Source of the DNA: Streptomyces himalayensis subsp. himalayensis
GTDB lineage: Bacteria; Actinomycetota; Actinomycetes; Streptomycetales; Streptomycetaceae
NCBI RefSeq assembly: GCF_013778455.1
Contig: NZ_JACEHE010000014.1
Location: 1 to 64,000, forward strand
Direction: 5' to 3'
Length of the DNA: 64,000 bases
Position 1 is the first letter of the stretch. Each line of letters starts with the position of its first letter. The translations under genes and the position numbers were made by a program. Shown here in pieces: positions 45,514 through 53,337 of the stretch. The notes beneath the pieces were generated by a model, which did not search any database, was not told the origin of the DNA, and saw only the letters and a list, made by a program, of their open reading frames with translations.

Positions 45514-46844
45514 GTCGGCAGCTCCGGAGGACGGGCGGCGGGAGGGGCCGCGAGGACGGCCGTGTGCTGGATACGTTCGCGCAGTTGGGTCACCTGCGCA
45601 GCTCCACCGTACTGCCGCCCACTCAACTCCCGACCGAGATCAACCAGCCTCCGTACGATGCTCGCCGACACCCGTTCCACAGGCGCCTCGAGCACGAAGC
45701 CGACCATCGCCTCGGTGCCGTCGAGGTCGCCCAGGAGCATGTGGCCACGGGCAAGGTCGAGATGGGCGGCGAAGAGGTCACCGACCGACCGGTCGTCGTC
45801 ATCAGCACCGCGGTAGAGCCGGATCGCCGTGTCCGCACTGGCAATGGCCTGCTGAACGTGGTCACGACCACCGATGGCCAGGTGCGTCGTCCCGACGTAC
45901 GCAAACTGCTTGGCGGCTGGGAAGGCGAAGACTCCCGGTGCGTCGTCGTGCCCGAGCATCCCATCGCGCGAGCGTTCTGCGTCCGCCAGCGCGGCAGCCG
46001 CGCCCACCTCGTCGCCCGCTATGGCGAGTGAACGCGCCTCCAGGCTCGCGAGGCGGGCGCCGATGCTTCCCCCTGCTCGGTGATGGCGTCCCGCCTGCGC
46101 GAGCCGCGCCGCCTGCTCGTACCGCCCTGTCCAGTAGGCGATCAGGGATTCCACTGCCCGTACCCAGGCCAGCATCCCCTCGTGCCCAGCGGCCTCGGCG
46201 CACGCACGGGCCGTACGGGCATGGGTGGCTGCCGAGTCGTAGTGGCCCAGGTCCAGGCAGACATGGGCGCAGAGCCCGCACAACCGCGAGGCCGAGACGT
46301 ACAAGTCGCTGGTCTGCCTTGGTCGTTGGCGCCCGCGGAGCAGCTCGAAGACTCCGTCCCGTAGCTGCTTGATCTCGACGTACAGCTCCAGCAGGGGGTG
46401 GCTGACATACGATCGGGCAAGCCGCGCGACGTCGGCCTCCAACTGCTCGACGACCAGCTCGTCGACGTTGCGCTGCGTGATGAACCTGGCGAACTCGGCC
46501 GACAGCGAGGCATCCGCCGACACGGCGCCGGCCACTGACCGCTCAGCCGGGGGCGGCGGGGCCAAACCATCCGGACCCTCCGCAGCATCGCCATCGTCAC
46601 GGCGTCGCTTGCTGACCGCGACAGCGCGGTCGAGGAGGGCGACCTCGACTTCGAAAACCAGAGCCAAGTGCCTTCGAGTGTACGGGACCGGGGTGCGCGC
46701 CTCACGCTCGTAGCGCCCGATCTCCTTGCCAGTCATGGCGGCACGCCCTTCAAGGGCGTTGTACTCGTCGGCGGCCTTCTGCTGGGTCCAGCCACGCTCC
46801 GTGCGCAGGCGGAGGAGCAAGGCACCGATACCCGTGTCGCCCAT
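45510..46844 (-). CDS. XRE-family regulator with TPR-like domain
   Basis: A 444-residue transcription factor. The N-terminal helix-turn-helix is IGALLLRLRTERGWTQQKAA with MTGKEIGRYEREARTPVPYT; the C-terminal ~330 residues are TPR-like helices (GHYDSAATHARTARACAEAA, RYEQAARLAQAGRHHRAG, ARGHMLLGDLDGTEAMVGFV). This architecture is typical of Streptomyces regulators in WhiJ/BldB-like loci, where it is paired with a small RsbW-like ATPase, exactly as here across a 104-bp divergent spacer. I chose ATG 46844 (MGDTGIG) with GGGGAG upstream; longer starts at 46862 and 46880 exist. Confidence 0.88.
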   Translation of the reverse strand: MGDTGIGALLLRLRTERGWTQQKAADEYNALEGRAAMTGKEIGRYEREARTPVPYTRRHLALVFEVEVALLDRAVAVSKRRRDDGDAAEGPDGLAPPPPAERSVAGAVSADASLSAEFARFITQRNVDELVVEQLEADVARLARSYVSHPLLELYVEIKQLRDGVFELLRGRQRPRQTSDLYVSASRLCGLCAHVCLDLGHYDSAATHARTARACAEAAGHEGMLAWVRAVESLIAYWTGRYEQAARLAQAGRHHRAGGSIGARLASLEARSLAIAGDEVGAAAALADAERSRDGMLGHDDAPGVFAFPAAKQFAYVGTTHLAIGGRDHVQQAIASADTAIRLYRGADDDDRSVGDLFAAHLDLARGHMLLGDLDGTEAMVGFVLEAPVERVSASIVRRLVDLGRELSGRQYGGAAQVTQLRERIQHTAVLAAPPAARPPELPT

Positions 46845-46948
46845 CCTGTCTCCCCGGAGCATGTGGATCCTGGCCCCCATAGTGGCCCCCGGCTTGGCCC
46901 CCGCGCTGGCTCCCGACTCAAACGAGCGACAGCGGTTGGCTGTTGGAC

Positions 46949-47407
46949 ATGCTCAGCAGACCACGCGACGAGCCGCAGACAGCCGAGTCGGATCGCACCG
47001 CAGGCGCCGCAAGGCAGCGCACGACGCTCTTCGCCCGCCGCGATCTGTCCGCACGCGACGCGCGTGAATTCGTCGCCGAGACCCTTACCCAGTGGGGCTG
47101 TCGCGAACGCCTCGACGACGTCCGGCTATGTGCGTCGGAGCTCGTGACCAACGCCCTGCGGCATGGGGCACCCGCCGACCGCTTGATCCTCGTACGCCTC
47201 GAACTTCACGGCGTCGAGTTGCTCATCGAGGTACACGACGGCGGCAAAGGCACCCCCAGGCAACGCGAAGCCCAGGACACCAGCGACGACGGCCGTGGCC
47301 TGTTCCTCGTCTCCGCCGTCGCCGACGACTGGGGCGTCGCAGCCCGCCAAGGCCCCGGCAAACGCGTCTGGGCGTCATTCATGCTCCCGGCGGAGACCGC
47401 ATGCTGA
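46949..47407 (+). CDS. RsbW-like ATP-binding protein in cargo module
   Basis: A GHKL ATPase-fold protein of 152 residues. N box CASELVTNALRHGAPADRLI, G1 segment EVHDGGKGTP, G2 segment DDGRGLFLVSAVADDWG. Similar to the RsbW/AbaA-type partners of XRE regulators. The first gene of the four-gene rightward set; its stop overlaps the next start by 7 bp. Start at ATG 46949; a TTG two codons earlier is possible. It may inhibit a regulator or sigma factor controlling the module. Confidence 0.87.
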   Translation: MLSRPRDEPQTAESDRTAGAARQRTTLFARRDLSARDAREFVAETLTQWGCRERLDDVRLCASELVTNALRHGAPADRLILVRLELHGVELLIEVHDGGKGTPRQREAQDTSDDGRGLFLVSAVADDWGVAARQGPGKRVWASFMLPAETAC

Positions 47408-47880
47408 GCCCCGCCCAGGCCGCCGAACCGCTGGCTCTGTCCGCCGGGCTGATCGCCTCCCTGGCAACTGTCACCTGGCTCGACACCGACCCGACCGGCG
47501 CCACCATGTGCTGTCTGCTCCTTGTGCCGCAGCCGCCACGAGGCCCGTACGAGGCGCCCACAGTCATCGAGCGGCGAATGCGTACCCTCGCGACCGCACT
47601 CAGCCTTGGCCCGGCCACGGCGCCACCGCCCGACATCGGGCCGCGTCTGCGCCCTCTCAGCCCGACCGATGTCGCCCTGCGCTTCGACGGCACTCCGTAC
47701 CGCAAGCGCATACCCGCAGGCAGGCCCTGGACTCTGCTCCTCCGCCAACGGACACCGGCCGCCCTCGTCCTGGGCCTCGACCCGCTCTCCCGCACGGCCA
47801 GCCCTGCCGAGATCGACGCCTACCTCGACCGCACCACGCTCCAGCAACGGCTGTTCTTCGGCCACACCCGGACCGAGTGA
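47401..47880 (+). CDS. Hypothetical protein of the aaRS-like/ASCH module
   Basis: A 159-residue protein with no recognised domain: MLSPAQAAEPLALSAGLIAS followed by ATVTWLDTDPTGATMCCLLLVPQPP, and a C-terminus TLQQRLFFGHTRTE. It is cytoplasmic, moderately hydrophobic, mixed alpha/beta. It overlaps the ATPase gene by 7 bp and ends 28 bp before the aaRS-like gene, so it is co-transcribed and probably works with them. Finding this protein with the same neighbours in other genomes would be the best clue to function. Confidence 0.75.
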   Translation: MLSPAQAAEPLALSAGLIASLATVTWLDTDPTGATMCCLLLVPQPPRGPYEAPTVIERRMRTLATALSLGPATAPPPDIGPRLRPLSPTDVALRFDGTPYRKRIPAGRPWTLLLRQRTPAALVLGLDPLSRTASPAEIDAYLDRTTLQQRLFFGHTRTE

Positions 47881-47908
47881 CGTACCGCCCGACACAAGGG
47901 GACTCCTC

Positions 47909-49027
47909 GTGACCATCCACCCCGTCTCGCCGAACACTGTGCTCGCCAACGCCCTCCATCATGCCGAGGACGTCCTCACCCCGCGTATCCTGGCCGAACC
48001 ACCGGAGCGGATCGTGCTGGTCGTCGGCACGCGGATCAACGGCGCTCCGCACATCGGCACCTCGCTCGTGCAGTCGATGGCCTTCGCCATGGCCGCTCGC
48101 CTCCGCGCCCGCTTCGGACTGCCCGCCGAAGTCCACTTCGGCGCGCTGGACAACGCCCCCTACGACCTGGCCACCGACCCGGCGACCGGTCACCGCTATC
48201 AACGCGCCTATGCCCAAGCCCTCGGCAAGCAGGCCCTCCATGACCTCGTGAGCGCCCTGTACGAGCCTCTGTTCACGGAGCTGTCCAGGCGCCTGGGCAT
48301 CCCGTACCGCGTCACGACCTACAGCCAGCAGCAGGCCGGCGAGCATTTCCGCCGCACCTGGTTACGGCTACTGCCCCGCATCGCCGCCGCCCGCTGGTGG
48401 CTCGCCCCCTCCACCGGCATCCCGCATGTCCGCGTTCCGTGCCCGCACCTCGGCTGCGGCTGGGCCGAGAAGTACGCCGAACGCACCCAGGCCCGCCTCA
48501 CCGACACAGAGACCGCCACCGTGAGCGCCGTCTGCCTCCACCATGGCCCGTACGAGGTGACCGTCACACCAACCAGTGGCGCCTATCTCGACCTGGCCAC
48601 CTTGTACCGCAACCTCGTCAAGGAACTGGCCCTCGTCGGCCCCCAGCGCGGCACTCTCCACGTCATGGTCAAGGGCGGCGACTGGGTCTTCGGCTCCCAC
48701 CTCGTCGACGAGGCCCACCAGGCCGTCGGCCTCACCCGCGCCCAGCTCCCCGCCCGCCTGTTCTGCTCCCAGATCGTCACCGACACCGGAGCCAAGCTGT
48801 CCAAATCCCTGATAGGCGAGGGCCACGCGCCATTGCCCGACGGCGCCGCCGACTGGATGCTCGACACCCGGCAGTGGCCTGGCTCGTTGCCCCAGTACGC
48901 CGACCAACTGCTCAACCTCACCGACACCCTGCTCGCCGACCCCCGCCACTTCTTCCGCTCGTACTCGGTCGCCGAGATCGGCCGCATGATGACCACCCCA
49001 GCACCCAGGAGTGTCCCCACCTCATGA
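47909..49027 (+). CDS. Stand-alone class I lysyl-tRNA-synthetase-like catalytic core
   Basis: A 372-residue class I aminoacyl-tRNA-synthetase-like protein. The HIGH motif appears as INGAPHIGTSLVQ near residue 45 and the KMSKS-like motif as DTGAKLSKSLIG near residue 293. A Cys/His insertion (VPCPHLGCGW ... CLHHG) looks like a zinc knuckle, and GGDWVFGSHLVDEAHQ resembles the class I LysRS active site. Class I LysRS is normally over 500 residues with an alpha-helical anticodon-binding domain; that domain is missing here. The protein may adenylate lysine or a relative without charging tRNA normally. Codon 152 is TTA (48362-48364), implying bldA-dependent translation. The GTG start has AAGGGG upstream. 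Confidence 0.82.
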   Translation: MTIHPVSPNTVLANALHHAEDVLTPRILAEPPERIVLVVGTRINGAPHIGTSLVQSMAFAMAARLRARFGLPAEVHFGALDNAPYDLATDPATGHRYQRAYAQALGKQALHDLVSALYEPLFTELSRRLGIPYRVTTYSQQQAGEHFRRTWLRLLPRIAAARWWLAPSTGIPHVRVPCPHLGCGWAEKYAERTQARLTDTETATVSAVCLHHGPYEVTVTPTSGAYLDLATLYRNLVKELALVGPQRGTLHVMVKGGDWVFGSHLVDEAHQAVGLTRAQLPARLFCSQIVTDTGAKLSKSLIGEGHAPLPDGAADWMLDTRQWPGSLPQYADQLLNLTDTLLADPRHFFRSYSVAEIGRMMTTPAPRSVPTS

Positions 49028-49374
49028 CCGACACCACCGCCCACGTCCGCGAACTCAACCTCTACCGCAAGTACTTCGACCTCGTGGCCGCGGGCACCAA
49101 GACAATCGAGGTACGGGTGAAGTACCCCCACCTCGAAGACCTCGCCACCGGCGACACCATCCGTTTCCGCATCAAAGGCACCGACGAAACCTGCGACGTC
49201 CGGGTGCTCCGGGTGACCGAGTACAAGACCTTCGAGGAGCTCCTGGACGGCGAGGGCCCTTCCAACATCAACCCCCAGGCCAGCCGCGAAGAGCAACTCG
49301 CCAACATCCGTGCCATTTATGGGGCCGAGAAGGAGGCCCTTGGTGCCCTCGCCATCGAGATCGCACGCTCTTAG
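49024..49374 (+). CDS. ASCH-domain protein
   Basis: A 116-residue ASCH-fold protein. Typical features are the N-terminal RELNLYRKYFDLVAAGTKTI EVRVKYPHLEDLATGDTIRF and VRVLRVTEYKTFEELLDGEG. ASCH domains bind RNA or modified nucleosides; YqfB-type members are N4-acetylcytidine amidohydrolases, and others are translation-linked. Its ATG overlaps the stop of the aaRS-like gene (ATGA), so translation is coupled. This pairing with an aaRS-like enzyme points to tRNA or nucleotide chemistry. Confidence 0.88.
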   Translation: MTDTTAHVRELNLYRKYFDLVAAGTKTIEVRVKYPHLEDLATGDTIRFRIKGTDETCDVRVLRVTEYKTFEELLDGEGPSNINPQASREEQLANIRAIYGAEKEALGALAIEIARS

Positions 49375-49378
49375 GACT

Positions 49379-49484
49379 CGATCAAAGCGGGCTGGAGGCT
49401 GCCCTCCGTGCAGCTCAGCAAGATTCCGCCGATGCGGGCTCCCTACCGGAAAGATGTTTCTCTGAGCCCGCCTTGATCGGCGAG
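49379..49484. repeat. Long inverted repeat after the ASCH gene
   Basis: CGATCAAAGCGGGCT at 49379 faces AGCCCGCCTTGATCG ending at about 49484 (14 of 15 pairs) with some 75 nt between. It could be a terminator, a small structured RNA or part of the right junction of the element. Confidence 0.55.
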
Positions 49485-49588
49485 ATCTTGGAAGCACTTT
49501 CGGCCGGAATCCGCCTACCCTCCCCTCCCATAGCGATGGATCCGGGGACTCCGACATGGAGCCTCGAGAGCACGTCCGGAGGACGACC

Positions 49589-50434
49589 ATGACTGAACAG
49601 GCTGCACCGTACGGTGGCGCCCTGACAGCCGCACCGCCCCGTAAGCGGGTCCGTATCGGCCATCTGCGCGAGATGAAGCAGCGCGGGGAGAAGTGGGCGA
49701 TGCTGACGGCGTACGACATGTACACCGCGGCGACCTTCGACGAGGCCGGCATCCCGGTGCTGCTCGTCGGTGATTCCGCGTCGAACAACGTCTACGGCAA
49801 TGAGACTTCGTTGCCGGTCTCCGTGGACGAGCTGTTGCCGCTGGTCCGGGCGGTGACCCGGTCAGCCCGGCGTGCGCTGGTGATCGCGGATCTGCCGTTC
49901 GGCTCCTACCAGGCATCAGCCGAGCAGTGTTTCCACACGGCGGTGCGCTTCATGAAGGAAGCGGGCGCGCACGCGGTGAAACTGGAGGGCGGCGCGGAGA
50001 TGGCCGAGCAGGTTGAGCTGCTCACCCGGTCCGGGATCCCGGTGATGGCGCACATCGGCTTCACCCCGCAGCGGGAGCACAGCCTCGGCGGCTACCGCGT
50101 ACAGGGGCGTGGCGAGGACTCACAGCGGTTGATCGCCGAGGCGAAGGCGCTGGAAGCTGCCGGGGCGTTCGCGCTGCTGATCGAGATGGTGCCCGGCGAG
50201 GTCGCCGCCGAGATCACAAGGTCGGTGGCGATTCCCACGGTGGGTATCGGGGCCGGGAACGGCTGCGACGCGCAGGTGCTCGTCTGGCAGGACATGGCGG
50301 GGCTGCGCACCGGGCGGCTGCCAAGGTTCGTGAAGCAGTACGCCGACGTGCATGCCGTCCTGCTCAACGCTGCCCAGGACTACGCGGCGGACGTGGCGGC
50401 GGGAACCTTCCCGGGACCGGAGCACACCTTCTAG
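49589..50434 (+). CDS. panB: 3-methyl-2-oxobutanoate hydroxymethyltransferase
   Basis: PanB makes ketopantoate from alpha-ketoisovalerate and methylenetetrahydrofolate, the first committed step to pantothenate and CoA. The 281-residue protein has MLTAYDMYTAATFDEAGIPV LLVGDSASN with the Mg-binding Asp, LVIADLPFGSYQAS, HAVKLEGGAEMAEQVE, MAHIGFTPQ, LLIEMVPGEVAAEIT and GIGAGNGCDAQVLVWQDM. All family motifs are intact. GGAGGA precedes the ATG at 49589. Its last 71 bp are overlapped by the convergent metallo-beta-lactamase gene. As a core biosynthetic gene it marks the right chromosomal flank of the element. Confidence 0.96.
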   Translation: MTEQAAPYGGALTAAPPRKRVRIGHLREMKQRGEKWAMLTAYDMYTAATFDEAGIPVLLVGDSASNNVYGNETSLPVSVDELLPLVRAVTRSARRALVIADLPFGSYQASAEQCFHTAVRFMKEAGAHAVKLEGGAEMAEQVELLTRSGIPVMAHIGFTPQREHSLGGYRVQGRGEDSQRLIAEAKALEAAGAFALLIEMVPGEVAAEITRSVAIPTVGIGAGNGCDAQVLVWQDMAGLRTGRLPRFVKQYADVHAVLLNAAQDYAADVAAGTFPGPEHTF

Positions 50435-51410
50435 CGGTCGGCGCCGCTGCCGGCCACGCACGGGGGTAGGGCACCCGCAGCGATGGCGCCGCGACCGGGG
50501 TGTGCTCGGCAGCGGCGCGCAACCGCCCGTCGCGCAGGACGACAGCGCCGCTGCGGAGCATCGTGTCGACCAGCTCGGCGGCGAGTGCCTCGGGCGCCTG
50601 TCCCAACTGCCGTGCCGCGTCGGTCAGCCACGCCCGCGCGTGCAGGTAGCGCTCGACCTCGCCGGCCGGTATCCCGTCGCGGATCATCAGAGCGAAGGCG
50701 AAGATCCGTCGCGCGCCGTACCAGACGGCTCCGGCCGGATCGTCGACGAGGCGTTGAGCGCGACGCAGTGCGGCGGCGAACGCGGCACCGGGATCGGCGG
50801 GGATCGGACCATGTGAGGGCAGCAGCATGCGTGGGGCGAGGTCGGCCATCCGCTTCAGGGAGTCGAGCGCGGTGGCCGCCGCGCCGGGACCGTCGAGGGC
50901 GAGGTTCACCCAGCCGACGTCGTAGTCCGACAGCGCATCCCCGACTACGAGGAGGCGCTCCTCCGGCTGCCACAGAGCGAGGTGGCCGGGGGTGTGGCCC
51001 GGCGTGCGGATGATCTCCCAGTCGGCGTCCCCGAGCGGCAGGATCTGCCCGTCGTCGAGCGGCACGTCGACCGTGTACGGGGCGACCGGCTGGTCGAGGT
51101 ACTCCGCCGCGCAACAGCCCGGGTCCCGGCGGGCGACGGCCTCGGCTTCCGGCGTCCCGGCCGCGATGCCCGCACCACTCGCCTGCAGTAACGCGTTCCC
51201 GCCGACATGGTCGGAGTGCCAGTGGGTGTTCACGACCAGGTCGATGTGCCCGGCGCGTGCGCGTGCCCAACCAGCCGTCTGTTCGGCGTGGCCGACGAAC
51301 CCGCTGTCTACCAGGGCCGGTTGCCGCCCGTGTAGTAGGAGCAGGTTGGCGTCGGGAAACGGCCTCTGCTGCCAGGTAACCCAGGACGGCAACGACAGCA
51401 CCGTGCTCAC
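50364..51410 (-). CDS. Metallo-beta-lactamase-fold hydrolase
   Basis: A 348-residue MBL-fold protein. Metal ligands lie in NTHWHSDHVGGNALL (HxHxDH), TPGHTPGHLALW and the second-metal Asp in VVGDALSDYDVGWV, with a final His in LLPSHGPIP. Probable thioesterase/glyoxalase II-like or lactonase activity; substrate unknown. The GTG start at 51410 overlaps the stop of the thioesterase gene upstream, so both are co-translated. The last ~40 residues are Pro/Arg-rich and run antisense through the panB 3' end; they look like an extension after loss of the original stop. Confidence 0.85.
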   Translation of the reverse strand: MSTVLSLPSWVTWQQRPFPDANLLLLHGRQPALVDSGFVGHAEQTAGWARARAGHIDLVVNTHWHSDHVGGNALLQASGAGIAAGTPEAEAVARRDPGCCAAEYLDQPVAPYTVDVPLDDGQILPLGDADWEIIRTPGHTPGHLALWQPEERLLVVGDALSDYDVGWVNLALDGPGAAATALDSLKRMADLAPRMLLPSHGPIPADPGAAFAAALRRAQRLVDDPAGAVWYGARRIFAFALMIRDGIPAGEVERYLHARAWLTDAARQLGQAPEALAAELVDTMLRSGAVVLRDGRLRAAAEHTPVAAPSLRVPYPRAWPAAAPTARRCAPVPGRFPPPRPPRSPGQR

Positions 51411-51862
51411 TGCTCGGGCCCGTTCACGCGGATCAGCGTCTGCTGCCCGTTGGCGACGAGCCTCCGCCGCCCGTCCTGGACACCGAACACCTCCAACCGG
51501 CAGACGGTCAGGGTGCGTCCGGCCTTCAGGACGGTTCCGATCGCCTCGATGTGGTCGCCGACGGCGGGTGCGATGAGGTTGATCTTGTACTCGACGGTGA
51601 GCACGTCGGTGCCCTCGGGGAACAGCGTGAAGGCCGCGTAGCCGCCGGCGCTGTCCGCGATGGCGCTGGTGGCACCGGCGTGGACGTAGCCGTGCTGCTG
51701 GGTGACTTCGGGGCGGCTGGGGAGCACGATGTGCACGCGGCCCGGCGCGATGTGGGATATGCGCGCGCCGAGGTGGCTCATCAGCCCCTGACGGTCGAAG
51801 CTCGCCTGGATGCGCTTCTGTACCTCGGGGCTCGCCTCTTCGTCCTGCGTCTGGTCTGCCAC
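51407..51862 (-). CDS. PaaI-type hotdog thioesterase
   Basis: A 151-residue hotdog-fold acyl-CoA thioesterase. The core is QQHGYVHAGATSAIADSAGGYAAFTLFP (HxGxxxxxxD motif), then VEYKINLIAPAVGDHIEAIG and VCRLEVFGVQDGRRRLVANG. Such proteins hydrolyse aryl- or medium-chain acyl-CoA. The GTG at 51862 has GGAGAG upstream. It lies 53 bp after the LysE gene and overlaps the MBL gene by 4 bp, so a LysE-PaaI-MBL operon is likely. Confidence 0.85.
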   Translation of the reverse strand: MADQTQDEEASPEVQKRIQASFDRQGLMSHLGARISHIAPGRVHIVLPSRPEVTQQHGYVHAGATSAIADSAGGYAAFTLFPEGTDVLTVEYKINLIAPAVGDHIEAIGTVLKAGRTLTVCRLEVFGVQDGRRRLVANGQQTLIRVNGPEQ

Positions 51863-51915
51863 GTGCTCTCCTTCGACGGACTTCACGGTGTGCGAACGGG
51901 GGCGGGGCGGGTTCG

Positions 51916-52533
51916 TCAGCCGACCAGGCGTTCCACCAGCAGGAACCCGCCGATGACGATCATCATGGCACCGGAGGCCCGGGTCACCGCACGGGCTGCC
52001 GAGGGCCGGGTCTTCAGCACGGTGCGGGCGAGCACGCCGACGCCGAGGTAGACGACGGCGCAGGCGGCCATGTGGAGCGTGCCGAGCAGCCCGGTCTGCG
52101 CGGCGATGGGCCAGCCCGCTGCGGAGTCGATGAACTGTGGGAACAGCGAAAAGTACAGCAGCAGCGCCTTCGGGTTCAGGCCGCTGATACCGGCGCCCTT
52201 GAGCGCGATCTGCCAGCGAGAGGAGGCCAAGGTCTCCGTGGACGCGGCCAGAGCGGCGGGCTGCCGCAGCACGCCCCAGCCGAGCCACATCAGGTAGGCG
52301 GCCCCGGCGACGGTCAGTGCGGTGAGCACGGTCGCCGAGCTCGCCACGATCACCACCAGGCCGGCCACGGCGAGCAAGGTGTATCCCGCGTATCCGGCTA
52401 TCAGCCCGGCGACCGCTGGAACGACCGACCGGTCCCGCAGCCCTGCGGCAATCGCGTAGGCCCAGTCCGCGCCGGGGGTGAACACCAGCAGCAGATCCAC
52501 TGCCAGGAAAGCCGCCACTGTCGTCGTGTCCAT
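51916..52533 (-). CDS. LysE-family exporter
   Basis: A 205-residue integral membrane exporter (LysE/RhtB family) with about six hydrophobic spans. The N-terminus MDTTTVAAFLAVDLLLVFTP GADWAYAI carries the family motif TPGxxxxxx; AGAAYLMWLGWGVLR and SGLNPKALLLYFSLFPQF are also characteristic. Family members expel amino acids or homoserine lactones. It diverges from an Lrp/AsnC regulator over 112 bp, the classic arrangement of an amino-acid exporter controlled by its own Lrp-type sensor. Confidence 0.88.
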   Translation of the reverse strand: MDTTTVAAFLAVDLLLVFTPGADWAYAIAAGLRDRSVVPAVAGLIAGYAGYTLLAVAGLVVIVASSATVLTALTVAGAAYLMWLGWGVLRQPAALAASTETLASSRWQIALKGAGISGLNPKALLLYFSLFPQFIDSAAGWPIAAQTGLLGTLHMAACAVVYLGVGVLARTVLKTRPSAARAVTRASGAMMIVIGGFLLVERLVG

Positions 52534-52645
52534 GGATCGATCCCTCTCGCATTCCTTGCTCTGAGAGGGAAGATTAGGCGCAATATGCCCGAAAATGTTT
52601 CTCTCTTTACCTCATGATCGCGGTCTTTGGGGGAGAATTATCTCC

Positions 52646-53098
52646 ATGGATGCCCTGGACCGGAAGATTCTTACCGAGCTGCAGTTGGACGGGCGGCTGA
52701 CGGTCACCGAGCTCGCCGCCCGCGTGGGGCTGAGCGTCTCGCCCTGCCACCGGCGCCTGCGCGATCTCGAACGAGAGGGCGCGATCCGCGGCTACCGCGC
52801 CGTCGTGGAGCCGTCCGCCGTCGGCCTGGACTTCGAGGCCCTGGTCTTCGCCACTCTGCGCTGGGAGGACCCCGACACCGTCGACTCTTTCGAGGAGGCC
52901 GTGGCCGCGGTCCCGCATGTGATCCAGGCCCAGCGATTGTTCGGCGAACCCGACTACCTCCTGCGCGTCGCCACCGCCGACCTCGCGGCCTACCAGCAGC
53001 TCTACGACCAGCGGCTGGCCAAGCTGCCAGGCGTCCAGCGCCTGACCTCCACCCTGGTCATGAAGAACGTCGTCCATGACCGCCCGCTGCCCGAGTAG
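52646..53098 (+). CDS. Lrp/AsnC-family regulator
   Basis: A 150-residue feast/famine regulator. The helix-turn-helix is DALDRKILTELQLDGRLTVTELAARVGLSVSPCHRRLRDLEREGAI, and the C-terminal RAM/AsnC ligand domain includes VIQAQRLFGEPDYLLRVAT and LPGVQRLTSTLVMK. It probably senses the amino acid exported by the divergent LysE protein and activates that gene. The ATG at 52646 has GGGGGAGA 12 nt upstream. A 17-bp terminator lies 40 bp after its stop. Confidence 0.9.
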   Translation: MDALDRKILTELQLDGRLTVTELAARVGLSVSPCHRRLRDLEREGAIRGYRAVVEPSAVGLDFEALVFATLRWEDPDTVDSFEEAVAAVPHVIQAQRLFGEPDYLLRVATADLAAYQQLYDQRLAKLPGVQRLTSTLVMKNVVHDRPLPE

Positions 53099-53138
53099 CG
53101 GCCCCGCCGGCGAGATGCCGCGTGCAACGAGAGAACGA

Positions 53139-53178
53139 GAGAGGGCCGCTACCCCGTATCAGGGGTAGCGGCCCTCTC
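53139..53178 (+). terminator. Terminator after the Lrp gene
   Basis: Perfect 17-bp arms (GAGAGGGCCGCTACCCC and complement) with a 6-nt loop. It may act on both the Lrp gene and, from the other side, read-through from glnA. Confidence 0.85.
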
Positions 53179-53337
53179 CACCGTTACTGACGCCTGGTCA
53201 GACATCTGTCCGGCCGGTGCACACCCGGTGCACAAGCCCCCGGAAAACAGCCGGGACCAGTGAGAAACAGCGAGCACTGTTTCCGCAGATCACAGCGGGT
53301 CTCCAGGGCCTCGGCCCAGGTAGCCCGACTGTGCGCT

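Noticed and set aside
37058..49588. A tRNA gene or duplicated tRNA 3' end as attachment site
   Set aside because: I looked for T-loop-like GGTTCGA stretches and a repeated core at both ends and found none.
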